40,680 nt of DNA from Pelagicoccus mobilis (GCF_016595505.1 NZ_JAENIL010000058.1:1-40680), one strand, 5' to 3'; counted from the first letter of the stretch, positions 15,974-25,268 are shown. Notes: a model not told the origin generated them from the letters alone. Numbers and translations: made by a program.

Positions 15974-17410
15974 CTACTCAACTTCGATGCCGATCCAGCG
16001 ATTCGCCCCGCGATAGGAGATCAAGAACATGTTTTTGCCCTCTGGGTTCAACGCTTCCGCCGCATCCTCATAGGTGCTGACGTCCTTACCGTTGATCTTC
16101 TTGATAACCATCCCCGGAGCTAACATCCGTACGTACGGGCTATTGGCGTCAATCGCTGTCACGACCACGCCATCAGCGCCTTCGTCCAGTTCGTGCTCCT
16201 CGCGCAACTCCTCCGTGATCCCCTCAACAGTAACCCCCTTCAAAAACGATGAAGAAGACGAGCCATGTGAAATAATACGCCCATCCGATCCCCGCTCAGC
16301 GAGAACCACCTCCAAGGACTTCCGCTCTTTGTCGCGGATCAAGACGATCTGCACTTCGTCGCCCGGCTTCCGAGCAGCGATCCGAACCCGAAGGTCGTTC
16401 GGCGAATCGATGCCCACACCGTCCACCTCGACAATAACGTCGCCCGACTGGATTCCAGCGTCCGCCGCTGGAGTCCCAGCGTTCACTTGGTTTACCAAAG
16501 CCCCTTTCAAGCCATCGATGCCGAAAAACTCAGCCTTGTCCTCGTCGAGTCCTTCAATGCCCACTCCCAAAAATCCGCGTGAAACCGAGCCACTCTGGAT
16601 CAGATCAGTCATAACTGAATACGCGAGATTCACAGGTACCGCAAATCCGATCCCGATGTTGCCCGTAGAAGCGCCGTCAGTCTGGATCAAAGTATTGATA
16701 CCGATGAGGCGTCCCATCGCGTCAACCAATGCGCCACCTGAATTCCCAGAATTAATCGGAGCATCAGTTTGAATGAAGTTTTCGAACCCACCGCTAATCA
16801 CTCCCATATCTTGTCGTTTCGTAGCGGATACGATTCCCATCGTCACCGTCTTGCCGACCCCTAGCGGGTTGCCGATCGCGAAGACGACGTCGCCAATTTC
16901 AATCTCGTCGCTATCCGTCAAGCGGATCGTCGGGAAGCTCTCCTCGGACTCGATTTTCAAAACCGCGATATCGGTGCTCGGATCCGTACCCACAAGCTCC
17001 GCGTCGTAGATCTTCTGGCTATCAAGCTGCACCTTGATTTCGTCCGCCTGAGAAATCACATGATTATTCGTGATGATGTATCCATTCTCGGATACAATAA
17101 CGCCGGATCCCAATCCGAACTGCGGTGCCTGCTGGCGGCGAGGAGTGATCCCAAAAAGTTGCTGCATGAGCAACTCTTCCCGAGAGTAACTACTCCCCAG
17201 CGATTTCGCATAAACGCTCACCACCGCCGGTCGCGCGTCGACTAAGGACTCCGAGTAACTGACAACACCTCCATTGAGCGAGCGATCGAGTGAAGTGTCA
17301 TCAAATTCAACCAGCCCCTCCACATCGACGTCATCCTGGGCCTGGAGTGCAGGCGAGACGGCGAGCAGGGCGAGACTGAAGCAAGTTAGAATGGGCATAG
17401 ACTTGGTCAT
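15974..17410 (-). CDS. degP: Do-family periplasmic serine protease/chaperone
   Basis: This 478-residue protein is an HtrA/DegP-type protease that removes or refolds damaged proteins in the periplasm. A signal peptide covers residues 1-24, ending near ALQA. The trypsin-like triad is His117 (ITNNHVIS), Asp147 (DPSTDIAVLKI) and Ser224 (GNSGGALVD). Two PDZ domains follow, the first around SRGFLGVGIEGL to DGVGIDSPNDLRVRIAARKPG, the second near residues 390-478. It lies downstream of lpxD on the same strand, in an envelope neighbourhood. DegP, DegQ and MucD-like members cannot be separated by sequence alone, so the gene symbol is approximate. Confidence 0.92.
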   Translation of the reverse strand: MTKSMPILTCFSLALLAVSPALQAQDDVDVEGLVEFDDTSLDRSLNGGVVSYSESLVDARPAVVSVYAKSLGSSYSREELLMQQLFGITPRRQQAPQFGLGSGVIVSENGYIITNNHVISQADEIKVQLDSQKIYDAELVGTDPSTDIAVLKIESEESFPTIRLTDSDEIEIGDVVFAIGNPLGVGKTVTMGIVSATKRQDMGVISGGFENFIQTDAPINSGNSGGALVDAMGRLIGINTLIQTDGASTGNIGIGFAVPVNLAYSVMTDLIQSGSVSRGFLGVGIEGLDEDKAEFFGIDGLKGALVNQVNAGTPAADAGIQSGDVIVEVDGVGIDSPNDLRVRIAARKPGDEVQIVLIRDKERKSLEVVLAERGSDGRIISHGSSSSSFLKGVTVEGITEELREEHELDEGADGVVVTAIDANSPYVRMLAPGMVIKKINGKDVSTYEDAAEALNPEGKNMFLISYRGANRWIGIEVE

Positions 17411-17494
17411 AAGTGATTTCCGACAATATTGATCTGATAAAGTTTCCAGAAAGCGGAAGCGTTCTCGCCTTCAGCTGCTAATGAAAAAACGAAT

Positions 17495-18535
17495 CTAATC
17501 TTTCAGCAATTGCGACTCGAGTTGCGTCACCCGCTTAAAAAGATCGGGCAAGCGGCGCGTCAAAATGCGAATCCGCTGGTAGGCCATTAGCGGCATCGCC
17601 GGCGAGCCTCCATATTTCTTCCCGCCTTCCAAATCAGAATAGGCCACACACTCACCAGCCAACTGCGCGCCCGCCCCGATCGTGAGATGACCAGCAGAGG
17701 CAGCATACCCCGCAAATACGACGTAGTCCTCCAAAGTAGTGCTGCCCGCCAAGCCCACTAGAGCACATAGGATGCAGTGCTTGCCAATCACACAATTATG
17801 GGCGACCTGAACCAAGTTATCGATTTTCGTGCCTTCACCGATACGAGTCGGACTCAAGCGCCCTCTATCAATTGTAGCATTTGCTCCGATTTCGACATCA
17901 TCCCCTACGATCACACAGCTCACCTGCGGGACCTTACGGTGGCGCCCCTTCTCGAACTCATACCCGAAACCATCCGCGCCAAGCACGGCGCCCGAGTGAA
18001 TGCGTACCCGTTTCCCCAATACAGTGTCACGCTCAAGCGTAACTCGAGATCTCAAAACGCAGCCTTCGCCAAGCTTACAATCCGCGGCGATCACGCTACC
18101 CTTCCCGATCACACAATCAGGTCCGATTTCGACTCCTTCGGCAATGGATACAAACGCTTCGATTGTAACGCTCGGATCTATCTTAGCGGCTGGAGACACA
18201 TCAGCCAGCGGGCTGATCCCCGGTGGCGGTCTCATCCACATCTGCTCCGCCACCAGCTCGCAAAGCTTGGCGAACTCGATGGCCGGACTTTTAACACGTA
18301 AGAAAAGCTGCCCGTTCTTCGGTTGCAATTCCAGGCCTTCCTCCAAAATGACTAACGATGCGGCGGACTTCTCCAACTCATCTGCAAAATTAGCCGAGGC
18401 GACGAAGGTAGCATCACCCGTTTTGGCCTCCTCCAACGAAGCAACCCCCGTTATGCTCCTAATCCCCAGCTCTCCGTCAAAGGAAGTGTAATCAATGCGA
18501 TCCAAGACCGCGTTGTAAGGTACAGAAATTTCCAT
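17495..18535 (-). CDS. lpxD: UDP-3-O-acylglucosamine N-acyltransferase
   Basis: This 346-residue enzyme adds the second hydroxyacyl chain to UDP-3-O-acylglucosamine, the third step of lipid A synthesis. An N-terminal uridine-binding domain (about 1-100) is followed by a left-handed beta helix of hexapeptide repeats (about 108-300). The catalytic histidine is His246 in VQVAHNCVIGKHC, and GADGFGYEFEKGRHRKVPQ is a strong LpxD mark. A C-terminal helix ends the protein. The ATG at 18535 is chosen over 18577 because MEISVPYNAV fits better as a cytoplasmic N-terminus. A terminator upstream separates it from skp, so it may have its own promoter. lpxA and fabZ, frequent neighbours elsewhere, are absent. 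Confidence 0.93.
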   Translation of the reverse strand: MEISVPYNAVLDRIDYTSFDGELGIRSITGVASLEEAKTGDATFVASANFADELEKSAASLVILEEGLELQPKNGQLFLRVKSPAIEFAKLCELVAEQMWMRPPPGISPLADVSPAAKIDPSVTIEAFVSIAEGVEIGPDCVIGKGSVIAADCKLGEGCVLRSRVTLERDTVLGKRVRIHSGAVLGADGFGYEFEKGRHRKVPQVSCVIVGDDVEIGANATIDRGRLSPTRIGEGTKIDNLVQVAHNCVIGKHCILCALVGLAGSTTLEDYVVFAGYAASAGHLTIGAGAQLAGECVAYSDLEGGKKYGGSPAMPLMAYQRIRILTRRLPDLFKRVTQLESQLLKD

Positions 18536-18605
18536 GATTCTTTTGGAATAACGATGAACCGAGACACTGCCGGTCATCTTCGCCTAAATCAATCCGCGAA
18601 CCGCA

Positions 18606-18637
18606 CAAAAAAGCCCTGTCGCAAGCGCGACAGGGCT
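18606..18637 (-). terminator. Intrinsic terminator after skp
   Basis: A perfect 11-bp stem agccctgtcgc/gcgacagggct with loop aagc (18612-18637) is followed on the minus strand by a TTTTTT run. It ends the bamA-skp unit ahead of lpxD. Confidence 0.93.
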
Positions 18638-18664
18638 CTAAAAATTCGGTTTTGAAAAACAGGC

Positions 18665-19270
18665 TTACTCCGCTGCTGCAGGAGCTTCCTCTTCTTCGCC
18701 CTTGGTCGCGTTGATACGCTCGATCACCTCAGGAGTGATGTCGTAAGAACCATCAGTGTAGAGAACAGGAGCACGACCGTCACCGGCAAGAGCTGTGATA
18801 TCGATAACCAAAGTCGCGTTACGCTCCTTGGAGATTTCAGTCACGACCTCAGCGATTTCTTGATAGAAAAGGTTCAGCTGTTGCTGACGACGAGCTGCAA
18901 ACTGCTGGCGAGTCTGAGTTACAAACTGACGAAGCTGCTGCTCCTTCTGCTGGATCTCTTCCATCTTCGCTTGCGCGTCCATGGCAGCTTCCTTCTTCGC
19001 TTCCTCCATCAGGATGTCGCTGGTAGACTGCTCGCGGAGATCTTGGAACTCCTCGACGAGAGCTGTGCCCTCTTCTTCGATCGCAGTCGCTGCCGCGCGG
19101 GCTTTTTCTTCGTCCTTCGCCATCTCAGCAGCAAAAGCTTCCACCTTGTAGTAGGTAGCCAGAGCTTCGTCGATCTTGACAGTGATGATCACGTCTTCCG
19201 CCGCGCTTTGGCTTGTGATTGCCACAAGCATGGCACCGAGAGTGAGGAGTAGGGATTTGAAACGTTTCAT
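18665..19270 (-). CDS. skp: OmpH/Skp family periplasmic chaperone
   Basis: This 201-residue protein resembles Skp, the trimeric periplasmic chaperone that carries unfolded outer-membrane proteins to BamA. A signal peptide (residues 1-24, ending SQSAA) is followed by long charged helices rich in Glu, Gln and Lys (about 40-140), the tentacle-like coiled coils. A conserved-looking C-terminal strand region, RNATLVIDITALAG, is followed by DGSYDITPEVIERIN, which ends like many Skp proteins. A short acidic, alanine-rich tail closes it. It follows bamA by 36 nt, the common bamA-skp order, and is followed by a strong terminator. Confidence 0.9.
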   Translation of the reverse strand: MKRFKSLLLTLGAMLVAITSQSAAEDVIITVKIDEALATYYKVEAFAAEMAKDEEKARAAATAIEEEGTALVEEFQDLREQSTSDILMEEAKKEAAMDAQAKMEEIQQKEQQLRQFVTQTRQQFAARRQQQLNLFYQEIAEVVTEISKERNATLVIDITALAGDGRAPVLYTDGSYDITPEVIERINATKGEEEEAPAAAE

Positions 19271-19306
19271 TTAAGGAATAGGAGTTTGTTGTTGTGGGAG
19301 GAGAGA

Positions 19307-21832
19307 TTAGAATCTTCCGCCAAAAGTAAAGTTGAATTGTCCGCCTTCGTCGTTACCGCCATTGGCCGGATCGCCATCTGTGGAGATTGGCAGAGCGTAG
19401 TCGAGGCGAAGCGGCGTACCCATCATGGACATACGGATACCGACACCGTAGTTGTCATTCCAACCCGAGCGGCTTTGGCCGGTGTAGATAGGGTTTCCGA
19501 AAACGGGGTGCCCATTTTCTTCGTAAAGGAAGACCTTGTCTCGAGTGAGGCTGAAATCGCCCGCCGCCTTGTTCACGAAGCCGCCATCGTAGAAGGCCGC
19601 GATACGGAAGTCGTCAGTGATCCCGAACGAATACTCAGCGCCAAACATGCCGTAAGTCTTACCCCCGATCGCAACCGGAGGGGTGCCTTGCCCATTCTCG
19701 TAAATGAAGCCGAACTCCTTAGGGCCAACCTCACGGAACTCGAAGCCACGTAGCGTATTCGGTCCACCGAGGAAGAAGCGCTCGTTCCAAGGCAGCTCCT
19801 TGTCTGGGTTTTCGTCAAACTCGTCAACGATACCGGCTCGAACCAGAAATTCGACCGTCTGAGTGAATCGTTCGCTGAGCGGGAGATAGAACGCATTTCT
19901 CGTCTCAACCTTGTAGAAATCGAAGTCACCACCGAGAAAGTCACCACCGTAGTGGAGGTCGAGCTCCAAACGCATACCACGGTGAGAGTTGATGATGCGG
20001 TCACGCGTATCGCGGATCAGCAACAGGTTCATACGTGAAATATGACCATTACTCTCAGCCAATCGACGGTTCTGACCTTCGAGCTGAGCGAGCTTTTCCT
20101 CGTAGTCCGGGTCATTTGGATCTAGCTGGTCTGAACCTGCAAAGGAGTACTCCGTCTTGGTCTGGCTATACGCGAGCTTACCTTCAATCAACTCGATCAA
20201 TCTCTTACGAAGAGAAACCTCGAAGCCCTTCACATCCGTGTCGTAAGTGAGACCATCGTAGTCAGTCGACTGGTTAAACACCTGGAAACCAAACGCCAAT
20301 CGACGCTCGAACAGCCAAGGCTCTTCAAAGGCCAAAACAATAGAAGAAGAGCGACCACCAAGCTGCGCCTTCAGACGGAACTTCTGTCCATCCCCCTGGA
20401 ACGCTCCACGCCAGTTGAAAACATCGAAGTTCGACTGGGTAAGCTCGATAAAGAAGACCCCTTTCTCCAATGAGCTGAATCCAGCGCCAAAAGAGAAGTT
20501 ACCGGTGCGGCCTTCGCGGAAAGTGACACGCACATCCTTGCGGCCTGGGATGTTCGTAGACTGAGGCGTGACGTTAGTGTCCTCGAAGTAGCGCGTATTA
20601 TCCAAACGCATACGGCTCGCTTCCATACGTACACTGTCGAAGGTGCTACCAGGAGTAAGGGCAAGCTCGCGAAGAACGACCACGCTCTTCGTCTTAGTGT
20701 TACCTTCGATGTCTACCGACTCGACCTGGAACTTCTCACTTTCGTAAACGACGTACTGGATATCGATGTCGCCCGTTTCCACGTTAGGCACGCGTTCCAT
20801 GCGAATACGCGTTTCCATGTAGCCAAACTGGCCGTAAAAATCCTCTAGACGCTCGACGTCTTCGTCCAGCCTCTCTGGGCGATAGGTCGCCCCCGGCAGG
20901 GCTCGAAGCATCAAGCGAAGAACCGAATCCTCGTAAGTCTCGTTGCCTACGAATTCGATGTTGCCGATTTTATATTGCTTGCCCTCGCCTACGTTGATGT
21001 CGATGCGCATCCGGTTCTCGCGAGGGTAGGAAAATTGCACCTTGGCAGGGTCGATATCGATATCGAGATAGCCCTCTTCGCGATACACGTCCTTGAGCAT
21101 TTCAAGATCGTCCTCGAACTTGTCCTGATCATAACGCCCGCTACCAGTGAAGACCGAAAGGAAACTCCACTTCTTGGTCTCCATCTTCTTCTTCAGCTTG
21201 CGCTTTTTGACGTTCTCGTTGCCGACGAAATTGACCTGCCCGACCTTGAACTTGCGGCCTTCGCGAATCTTGAAGGTCACAGTCGCAAACCCCGTCACCG
21301 GGCTACGATCGATCTGGTAGTCCACACGAGCCTGAGAAAAGCCCTTCTTAAGATAAAGCTCCTGCAAATCTTCCGCAGCCCCTTTAACGCGCGGCTCATT
21401 CAGCACCTGGTTGACCACGATCGGTGCCTCACGTTTCAACTTACTGTTACTCAGCTTGTTGTTTCCTTCGAAAATGATCGCAGAGATTCGGAACTTAGGA
21501 CGGATATCGAAAATCACATCGATCTTCCCCTCCCCAGCGGGAGCGATTCGCGCCTCGATGTACTCGAACAGGTTCGATCGGTAGAGAGAGCGGATATCTC
21601 GATCCACCGTCACCGCGTCGTAGAGCTCACCTTCGCGCAACGACATGTTGGCCCGAGCCACCTCTTCATTCACATTGGACAAGCCTGTGAAGTTGATGAT
21701 CAGCTTATTGATGACGGGAGCGTCAGCCTTCTCTTGTTCCTGAGCGGAAAGGGCTAGAGAGCTTAGCGGGATAAGTACAAACGCGAGGGCAACACGCGCC
21801 AGACGGGATAGGCTATTCGTGGGAATCTTCAA
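19307..21832 (-). CDS. bamA: Outer membrane protein assembly factor BamA
   Basis: This protein of about 841 residues inserts beta-barrel proteins into the outer membrane. After a signal peptide (KIPTNSLSRLARVALAFVLI, ending ALSA) come five POTRA-like repeats, seen as recurring VNFVGNENVKKRKL, IEFVGNETYEDSVL and VDIEGNTKTKSVV patterns. The C-terminal Omp85 barrel carries the conserved GGPNTLRGFEFREVGP segment and ends GGQFNFTFGGRF with a terminal aromatic residue. No in-frame ATG is near; TTG at 21832, inside the last codons of dnaB, gives the best signal peptide, and TTG at 21901 is another option. skp follows at once, fitting its role as a BamA partner. Confidence 0.93.
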   Translation of the reverse strand: MKIPTNSLSRLARVALAFVLIPLSSLALSAQEQEKADAPVINKLIINFTGLSNVNEEVARANMSLREGELYDAVTVDRDIRSLYRSNLFEYIEARIAPAGEGKIDVIFDIRPKFRISAIIFEGNNKLSNSKLKREAPIVVNQVLNEPRVKGAAEDLQELYLKKGFSQARVDYQIDRSPVTGFATVTFKIREGRKFKVGQVNFVGNENVKKRKLKKKMETKKWSFLSVFTGSGRYDQDKFEDDLEMLKDVYREEGYLDIDIDPAKVQFSYPRENRMRIDINVGEGKQYKIGNIEFVGNETYEDSVLRLMLRALPGATYRPERLDEDVERLEDFYGQFGYMETRIRMERVPNVETGDIDIQYVVYESEKFQVESVDIEGNTKTKSVVVLRELALTPGSTFDSVRMEASRMRLDNTRYFEDTNVTPQSTNIPGRKDVRVTFREGRTGNFSFGAGFSSLEKGVFFIELTQSNFDVFNWRGAFQGDGQKFRLKAQLGGRSSSIVLAFEEPWLFERRLAFGFQVFNQSTDYDGLTYDTDVKGFEVSLRKRLIELIEGKLAYSQTKTEYSFAGSDQLDPNDPDYEEKLAQLEGQNRRLAESNGHISRMNLLLIRDTRDRIINSHRGMRLELDLHYGGDFLGGDFDFYKVETRNAFYLPLSERFTQTVEFLVRAGIVDEFDENPDKELPWNERFFLGGPNTLRGFEFREVGPKEFGFIYENGQGTPPVAIGGKTYGMFGAEYSFGITDDFRIAAFYDGGFVNKAAGDFSLTRDKVFLYEENGHPVFGNPIYTGQSRSGWNDNYGVGIRMSMMGTPLRLDYALPISTDGDPANGGNDEGGQFNFTFGGRF

Positions 21833-23225
21833 AACGGGTAATTTCTCTGATGAAGTTGAGCTTAATTTCGCCGACAGCGCCAGCACGTTGCTTAGCGACA
21901 ATTAGGTCAGCTCTGTCAGCTGCAACGGAAAAATCGTCACCGGCGTCTTTCGGGCGAGCCAAAAGTAGAACAACGTCCGCATCCTGCTCGATCGATCCCG
22001 ATTCACGCAGGTCGGAGAGCTTCGGCTGACGTTTTTCCTTTTCTGAGTCACGATTTAGCTGACTGAGAACAATCACAGGACACTTTAGTTCCTTCGCAAG
22101 ACCTTTAATACCACGCGAAATCTCGGAAATCTGCTGCTCACGAGGGGTACGGGGATCGCTTCCATTAATAAGCTGGAGGTAGTCGATCACTATCATGCCC
22201 ATGTTCTTATTACGGGCAAAAATGCGGCGGGACTTGGCTCGAAGCTGATTGATCGTCACCTGAGCGCCGTCATCGATCCAAATCGGAGCGTCCTTGAGCT
22301 CGATCGCCGCGGCGGCGATCGCTTCTTGCTCATCCTTGTTCACGATACCATCGCGCAAACGCTGCGTACTGACCTTCGCGCGTCCGGTTAGGAGACGCAT
22401 CGCGAGCTGTTCCGCACCCATTTCCAAGCTGAAGACAAGCACACCAGCCTGGGCAGGCCGCCCCTCGTGCGACATGGCGATTCGCTCTGCGATATTGAGA
22501 GCCAAACTGGTCTTACCCATAGAAGGACGGGCCGCGAGAACGATCATTTCAGTCGGCTTCAGGCCACTGAGCATCTTGTCGATCCCCATAAAACCGCTCG
22601 AAAGCCCAGTGAGCTCGCCCTTGTTCTCGATCATTCGCTTAACAAGGCTCACCGCCTCGACCACCGCTTCCTTCACTGGGTGGGTCGTGTCAGCGACCTG
22701 AGCGTCGGAAATCGCATAGATCTCCTTTTCGATCTCGTCTACGAGTAGCTCGATGTCCGGATTGTCCTTCGAGAAACAGCGCTCGATACTTCGCGAAGCG
22801 GTCTTGATCAGGCGACGGCGGGTGTAGTTCTCGCGAACTCGATCCAGGAAGTAATTCGCGTGAGCGGTCGTCTCGATGTGGGCGGTCAAATCCGCCACGT
22901 ACGTCAGGCCACCGACCTCCTCAAGCTTGCCTACCTTCCGCAACTCCTCGGCCAGGACTTGGGCGTCCAGCATCGACTTGCTCTCGAAGAGACTGCAGCA
23001 CGTTTCGAAAACGATCTGGTGGGCCGGATGATAAAAAGCCTCCGCCGGCAGCTTCTGAGACAAGCAGCGCGAAATGATTTCGGCTGGGTCCAGCAAACAT
23101 GCGGCTAGGAGGCCCTTCTCCGCCTCCAAGCTGTGAGGCGGCGTGAGTCCGGCGAGCGAAAGCGGGGCCGGACTCGTTTTCTTGTCGGAGAAATTCCTAT
23201 TCTCCGAAAACGGCTTGTTCGACAT
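21813..23225 (-). CDS. dnaB: Replicative DNA helicase
   Basis: This 470-residue hexameric 5'-3' helicase unwinds DNA ahead of the replisome. The N-terminal primase-interaction domain starts near PPHSLEAEKGLLAACLLDP. The RecA-like motor has Walker A ARPSMGKTSLAL (about residue 245), the H1a-like VFSLEMGAEQLAMR, and Walker B MIVIDYLQLI. The C-terminus has SDLRESGSIEQDADVVLLL and KQRAGAVGEIKL. Length is normal and no intein is present. It follows rplI closely, as in many bacteria, and its last codons overlap the likely bamA start. Confidence 0.97.
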   Translation of the reverse strand: MSNKPFSENRNFSDKKTSPAPLSLAGLTPPHSLEAEKGLLAACLLDPAEIISRCLSQKLPAEAFYHPAHQIVFETCCSLFESKSMLDAQVLAEELRKVGKLEEVGGLTYVADLTAHIETTAHANYFLDRVRENYTRRRLIKTASRSIERCFSKDNPDIELLVDEIEKEIYAISDAQVADTTHPVKEAVVEAVSLVKRMIENKGELTGLSSGFMGIDKMLSGLKPTEMIVLAARPSMGKTSLALNIAERIAMSHEGRPAQAGVLVFSLEMGAEQLAMRLLTGRAKVSTQRLRDGIVNKDEQEAIAAAAIELKDAPIWIDDGAQVTINQLRAKSRRIFARNKNMGMIVIDYLQLINGSDPRTPREQQISEISRGIKGLAKELKCPVIVLSQLNRDSEKEKRQPKLSDLRESGSIEQDADVVLLLARPKDAGDDFSVAADRADLIVAKQRAGAVGEIKLNFIREITRFEDSHE

Positions 23226-23252
23226 ATGGTATCGTCAAGAAGCCGTTGGAGA

Positions 23253-23771
23253 TTATTCCGCGTCGGAAGCTTCTTCTGCTTCGCCTTCGGCTTCTTCAGC
23301 GTCGGCTTCGACGATTGGGTTCTCGGAAACCACGTCGATCTTCATTTCGACGGAAACTTCAGGGTGAACCTTAACGGTGAAGGTGTGCTGGCCGAGCTCC
23401 TTGATAGGATTGTCGAGGTGGATCTTCTTACGGTCGATTTCGTAGCCAGCTTCCACGAGCTTGTCGTGGATGTGGATAGAGGTAACCGCGCCGAACATAC
23501 GACCCGCTTCGCCAGTCTTGACCGCGATACCAACCTGAGTTTCGCCGAGCTTAGCTGCTTGCGCCTTGGCGTCGTCGAGCTCCTTGGCCTCACGCTTGGC
23601 GCGACGGTCCTTGAGAGCTTCGATCTGCTTGCGGTTGGAACGGTTTACCGGGATCGCCTTCTTGGTTGGAAGAAGGAAGTTGCGAGCGAAGCCCGCTTTA
23701 ACTGTTACTTGATCGCCTTCGCCGCCGAGACCTTCAACAGCCTCGATGAGTAGTACTTCGCTAGTTGCCAT
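23253..23771 (-). CDS. rplI: 50S ribosomal protein L9
   Basis: This 172-residue protein is ribosomal protein L9, which binds 23S rRNA at the base of the L1 stalk. The N-terminal domain (VLLIEAVEGLGGEGDQVTVK, GFARNFLLPTKKAIPV) is joined by a long lysine-rich helix to the C-terminal domain. About 15-20 extra acidic residues (ADAEEAEGEAEEASDAE) form a tail not present in classic L9 proteins of about 150 residues. It lies between ssb and dnaB; rpsR, which often sits before it, is missing. Confidence 0.96.
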   Translation of the reverse strand: MATSEVLLIEAVEGLGGEGDQVTVKAGFARNFLLPTKKAIPVNRSNRKQIEALKDRRAKREAKELDDAKAQAAKLGETQVGIAVKTGEAGRMFGAVTSIHIHDKLVEAGYEIDRKKIHLDNPIKELGQHTFTVKVHPEVSVEMKIDVVSENPIVEADAEEAEGEAEEASDAE

Positions 23772-23830
23772 GATGTGCGAGTGGTTAAGTGTATTCTAAA
23801 GTTTTGAGTGTTTGCAGACGGGACCAGAGA

Positions 23831-24277
23831 TCAGAAAGGCACGTCTTCTTCGATGTCGCCGCTTGGAGCGGGCGCTTGGTTTGAAGGTGCTGGAGCGGAA
23901 CGCTGGGCTGGCGTGAAGTTGCCTCCACCTTGGCCTCCGGCATTGTCGCCGCGGCTGCCCATAAGCTGCATGTTTTCAACGATGACTTTGAGCTTGCTGC
24001 GCTTTTCGCCTTCCTTCGACTCCCAGGAGTCGAACTTCAGACGACCTTCAATAAAGAGAGGGTTACCTTTCTGAACGTACTTGGAGATGATTTCCGCCTG
24101 CTTGCCCCATGCTTCGAGATCAACGAAAGTAGTCTCCTCCTGAGTGTCGTCGCCGTTGCGAAAGACTCGATTGACCGCCATGCCGAACTGGCAAACCGAC
24201 GTTCCCTTGGGAGTCGTGCGGAGTTCCGGATCACGCGTGAGGTTACCGAGGAGGATTACTCTGTTGAAATTAGCCAT
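23831..24277 (-). CDS. ssb: Single-stranded DNA-binding protein
   Basis: This 148-residue protein coats single-stranded DNA during replication, repair and recombination. The OB fold covers about residues 1-105, with NRVILLGNLTRDPELRTTPKG and TTFVDLEAWGKQAEIISKYVQKG. A Gly/Pro/Ala/Gln-rich linker follows, then the acidic tip DIEEDVPF that binds partner proteins. It lies between rpsF and rplI, the usual place. A 33-nt gap separates it from rpsF. Confidence 0.96.
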   Translation of the reverse strand: MANFNRVILLGNLTRDPELRTTPKGTSVCQFGMAVNRVFRNGDDTQEETTFVDLEAWGKQAEIISKYVQKGNPLFIEGRLKFDSWESKEGEKRSKLKVIVENMQLMGSRGDNAGGQGGGNFTPAQRSAPAPSNQAPAPSGDIEEDVPF

Positions 24278-24309
24278 AGGATACGGGGCAGGGATTTTGC
24301 GAAAGCCAA

Positions 24310-24606
24310 CTAGGCCTTCTGGATCATCTTGTGGGAAACGAGCTTGTTCAACTTCAGCTTCTCGAGGATCGCTGCAGGAACATCGGACGAACCGCTGAAG
24401 AAGTACTGAACGTATACGCCAGCTGTGTACTTGATGTCTGGAGTGCGAACGAAGTCCTGGCGGCCGAGATCCTCGACGGCTGAAACTTCCGCGCCGGCAG
24501 CTGCGAGCTCGCCCTTGAGGCCCTCGATGAGGTCCTCGACAGACTCGTCGCGACCACGTGTGTCGAGAATGAAGGTTGCTTTGTAATTAGATGCTGTTGC
24601 TGTCAT
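24310..24606 (-). CDS. rpsF: 30S ribosomal protein S6
   Basis: This 98-residue protein is S6 of the small subunit. YKATFILDTRGRDESVEDLI, a central LGRQDF segment and the final strand VPAAILEKLKLN fit the S6 ferredoxin-like fold. It overlaps the 3' end of pth by 20 bp and is followed by ssb. Its usual partner S18 (rpsR), which binds S6 in the ribosome, is not in this cluster. Confidence 0.9.
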   Translation of the reverse strand: MTATASNYKATFILDTRGRDESVEDLIEGLKGELAAAGAEVSAVEDLGRQDFVRTPDIKYTAGVYVQYFFSGSSDVPAAILEKLKLNKLVSHKMIQKA

Positions 24607-25192
24607 CGTTTTTTCGTTTTCGATTGATTTGGTTCATCGCCATTTCCGGACCAAGGCTGAGCAGGAGTTCGAGACTCTCCACGTAGCGATCCATCGAGGC
24701 GTTGACGACCGATTCGTCGTCAGCTGAAAAGTTGCCTAGAACGTAGTCCGCCAAGGGCATTTCCTTGTGAGGCTTGCCCCCGATGCCGACTCGGATGCGC
24801 GCGAACCGAGGAGCGATTCGAGCAATGATATCGGCAAGACCATTATGCCCCCCCGCACTGCCCGACACGCTGAGCTTAACTTCCCCTACTCCGAGGTTTA
24901 TCTCGTCGTAGACGATCACCACCTCTTCCGGCGGGATCTTGTAGTAGCTGCAAAGCTTCTGCACGCAGACGCCACTTTCGTTCATGAAGGTTGTTGGCTT
25001 CACGAGGATCAGCTTGCCGAGCTTAGAGCTGGCTAGCGTAGCGATCTCCCCCTTCTGCTTTCGCTCCTTCTTCCAAGCGTCCGCGCCATGCTTTTCAGCG
25101 AAGGCGTCGACCACTCGAAATCCGATGTTGTGGCGGGTTTTGGCGTATTCGCTGCCGGGATTGCCGAGGCCGACTATCATCCGGTAGCTCAT
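24587..25192 (-). CDS. pth: Peptidyl-tRNA hydrolase
   Basis: This 201-residue enzyme frees tRNAs from prematurely released peptides. The N-terminus MIVGLGNPGSEYAKTRHNIGF holds the catalytic histidine (His21). KPTTFMNESG and GSAGGHNGLADI are further family marks. Length is normal. The first ATG at 25192 is used; ATG five codons on is also possible. It lies downstream of rplY (76 nt) and overlaps rpsF by 20 bp. The rplY-pth pairing is common in bacteria. Confidence 0.96.
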   Translation of the reverse strand: MSYRMIVGLGNPGSEYAKTRHNIGFRVVDAFAEKHGADAWKKERKQKGEIATLASSKLGKLILVKPTTFMNESGVCVQKLCSYYKIPPEEVVIVYDEINLGVGEVKLSVSGSAGGHNGLADIIARIAPRFARIRVGIGGKPHKEMPLADYVLGNFSADDESVVNASMDRYVESLELLLSLGPEMAMNQINRKRKNDDSNSI

Positions 25193-25206
25193 GGGCCGTT
25201 CTAGAA

Positions 25207-25265
25207 TTTGAAAAAGAACAAAAAGCGGGCCGCCCTATGCGACGGTCCACCGAAAAGGTCCGTCG
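25207..25265 (-). terminator. Candidate terminator between rplY and pth
   Basis: After the rplY stop, minus-strand arms CGACGGACC and GGACCGTCG (one mismatch) form a hairpin. It is followed by a GC-rich stretch and TTTTTGTTCTTTTT. The distance from stem to T-run is larger than usual, so termination may be partial. Confidence 0.4.
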
Positions 25266-25268
25266 TTA

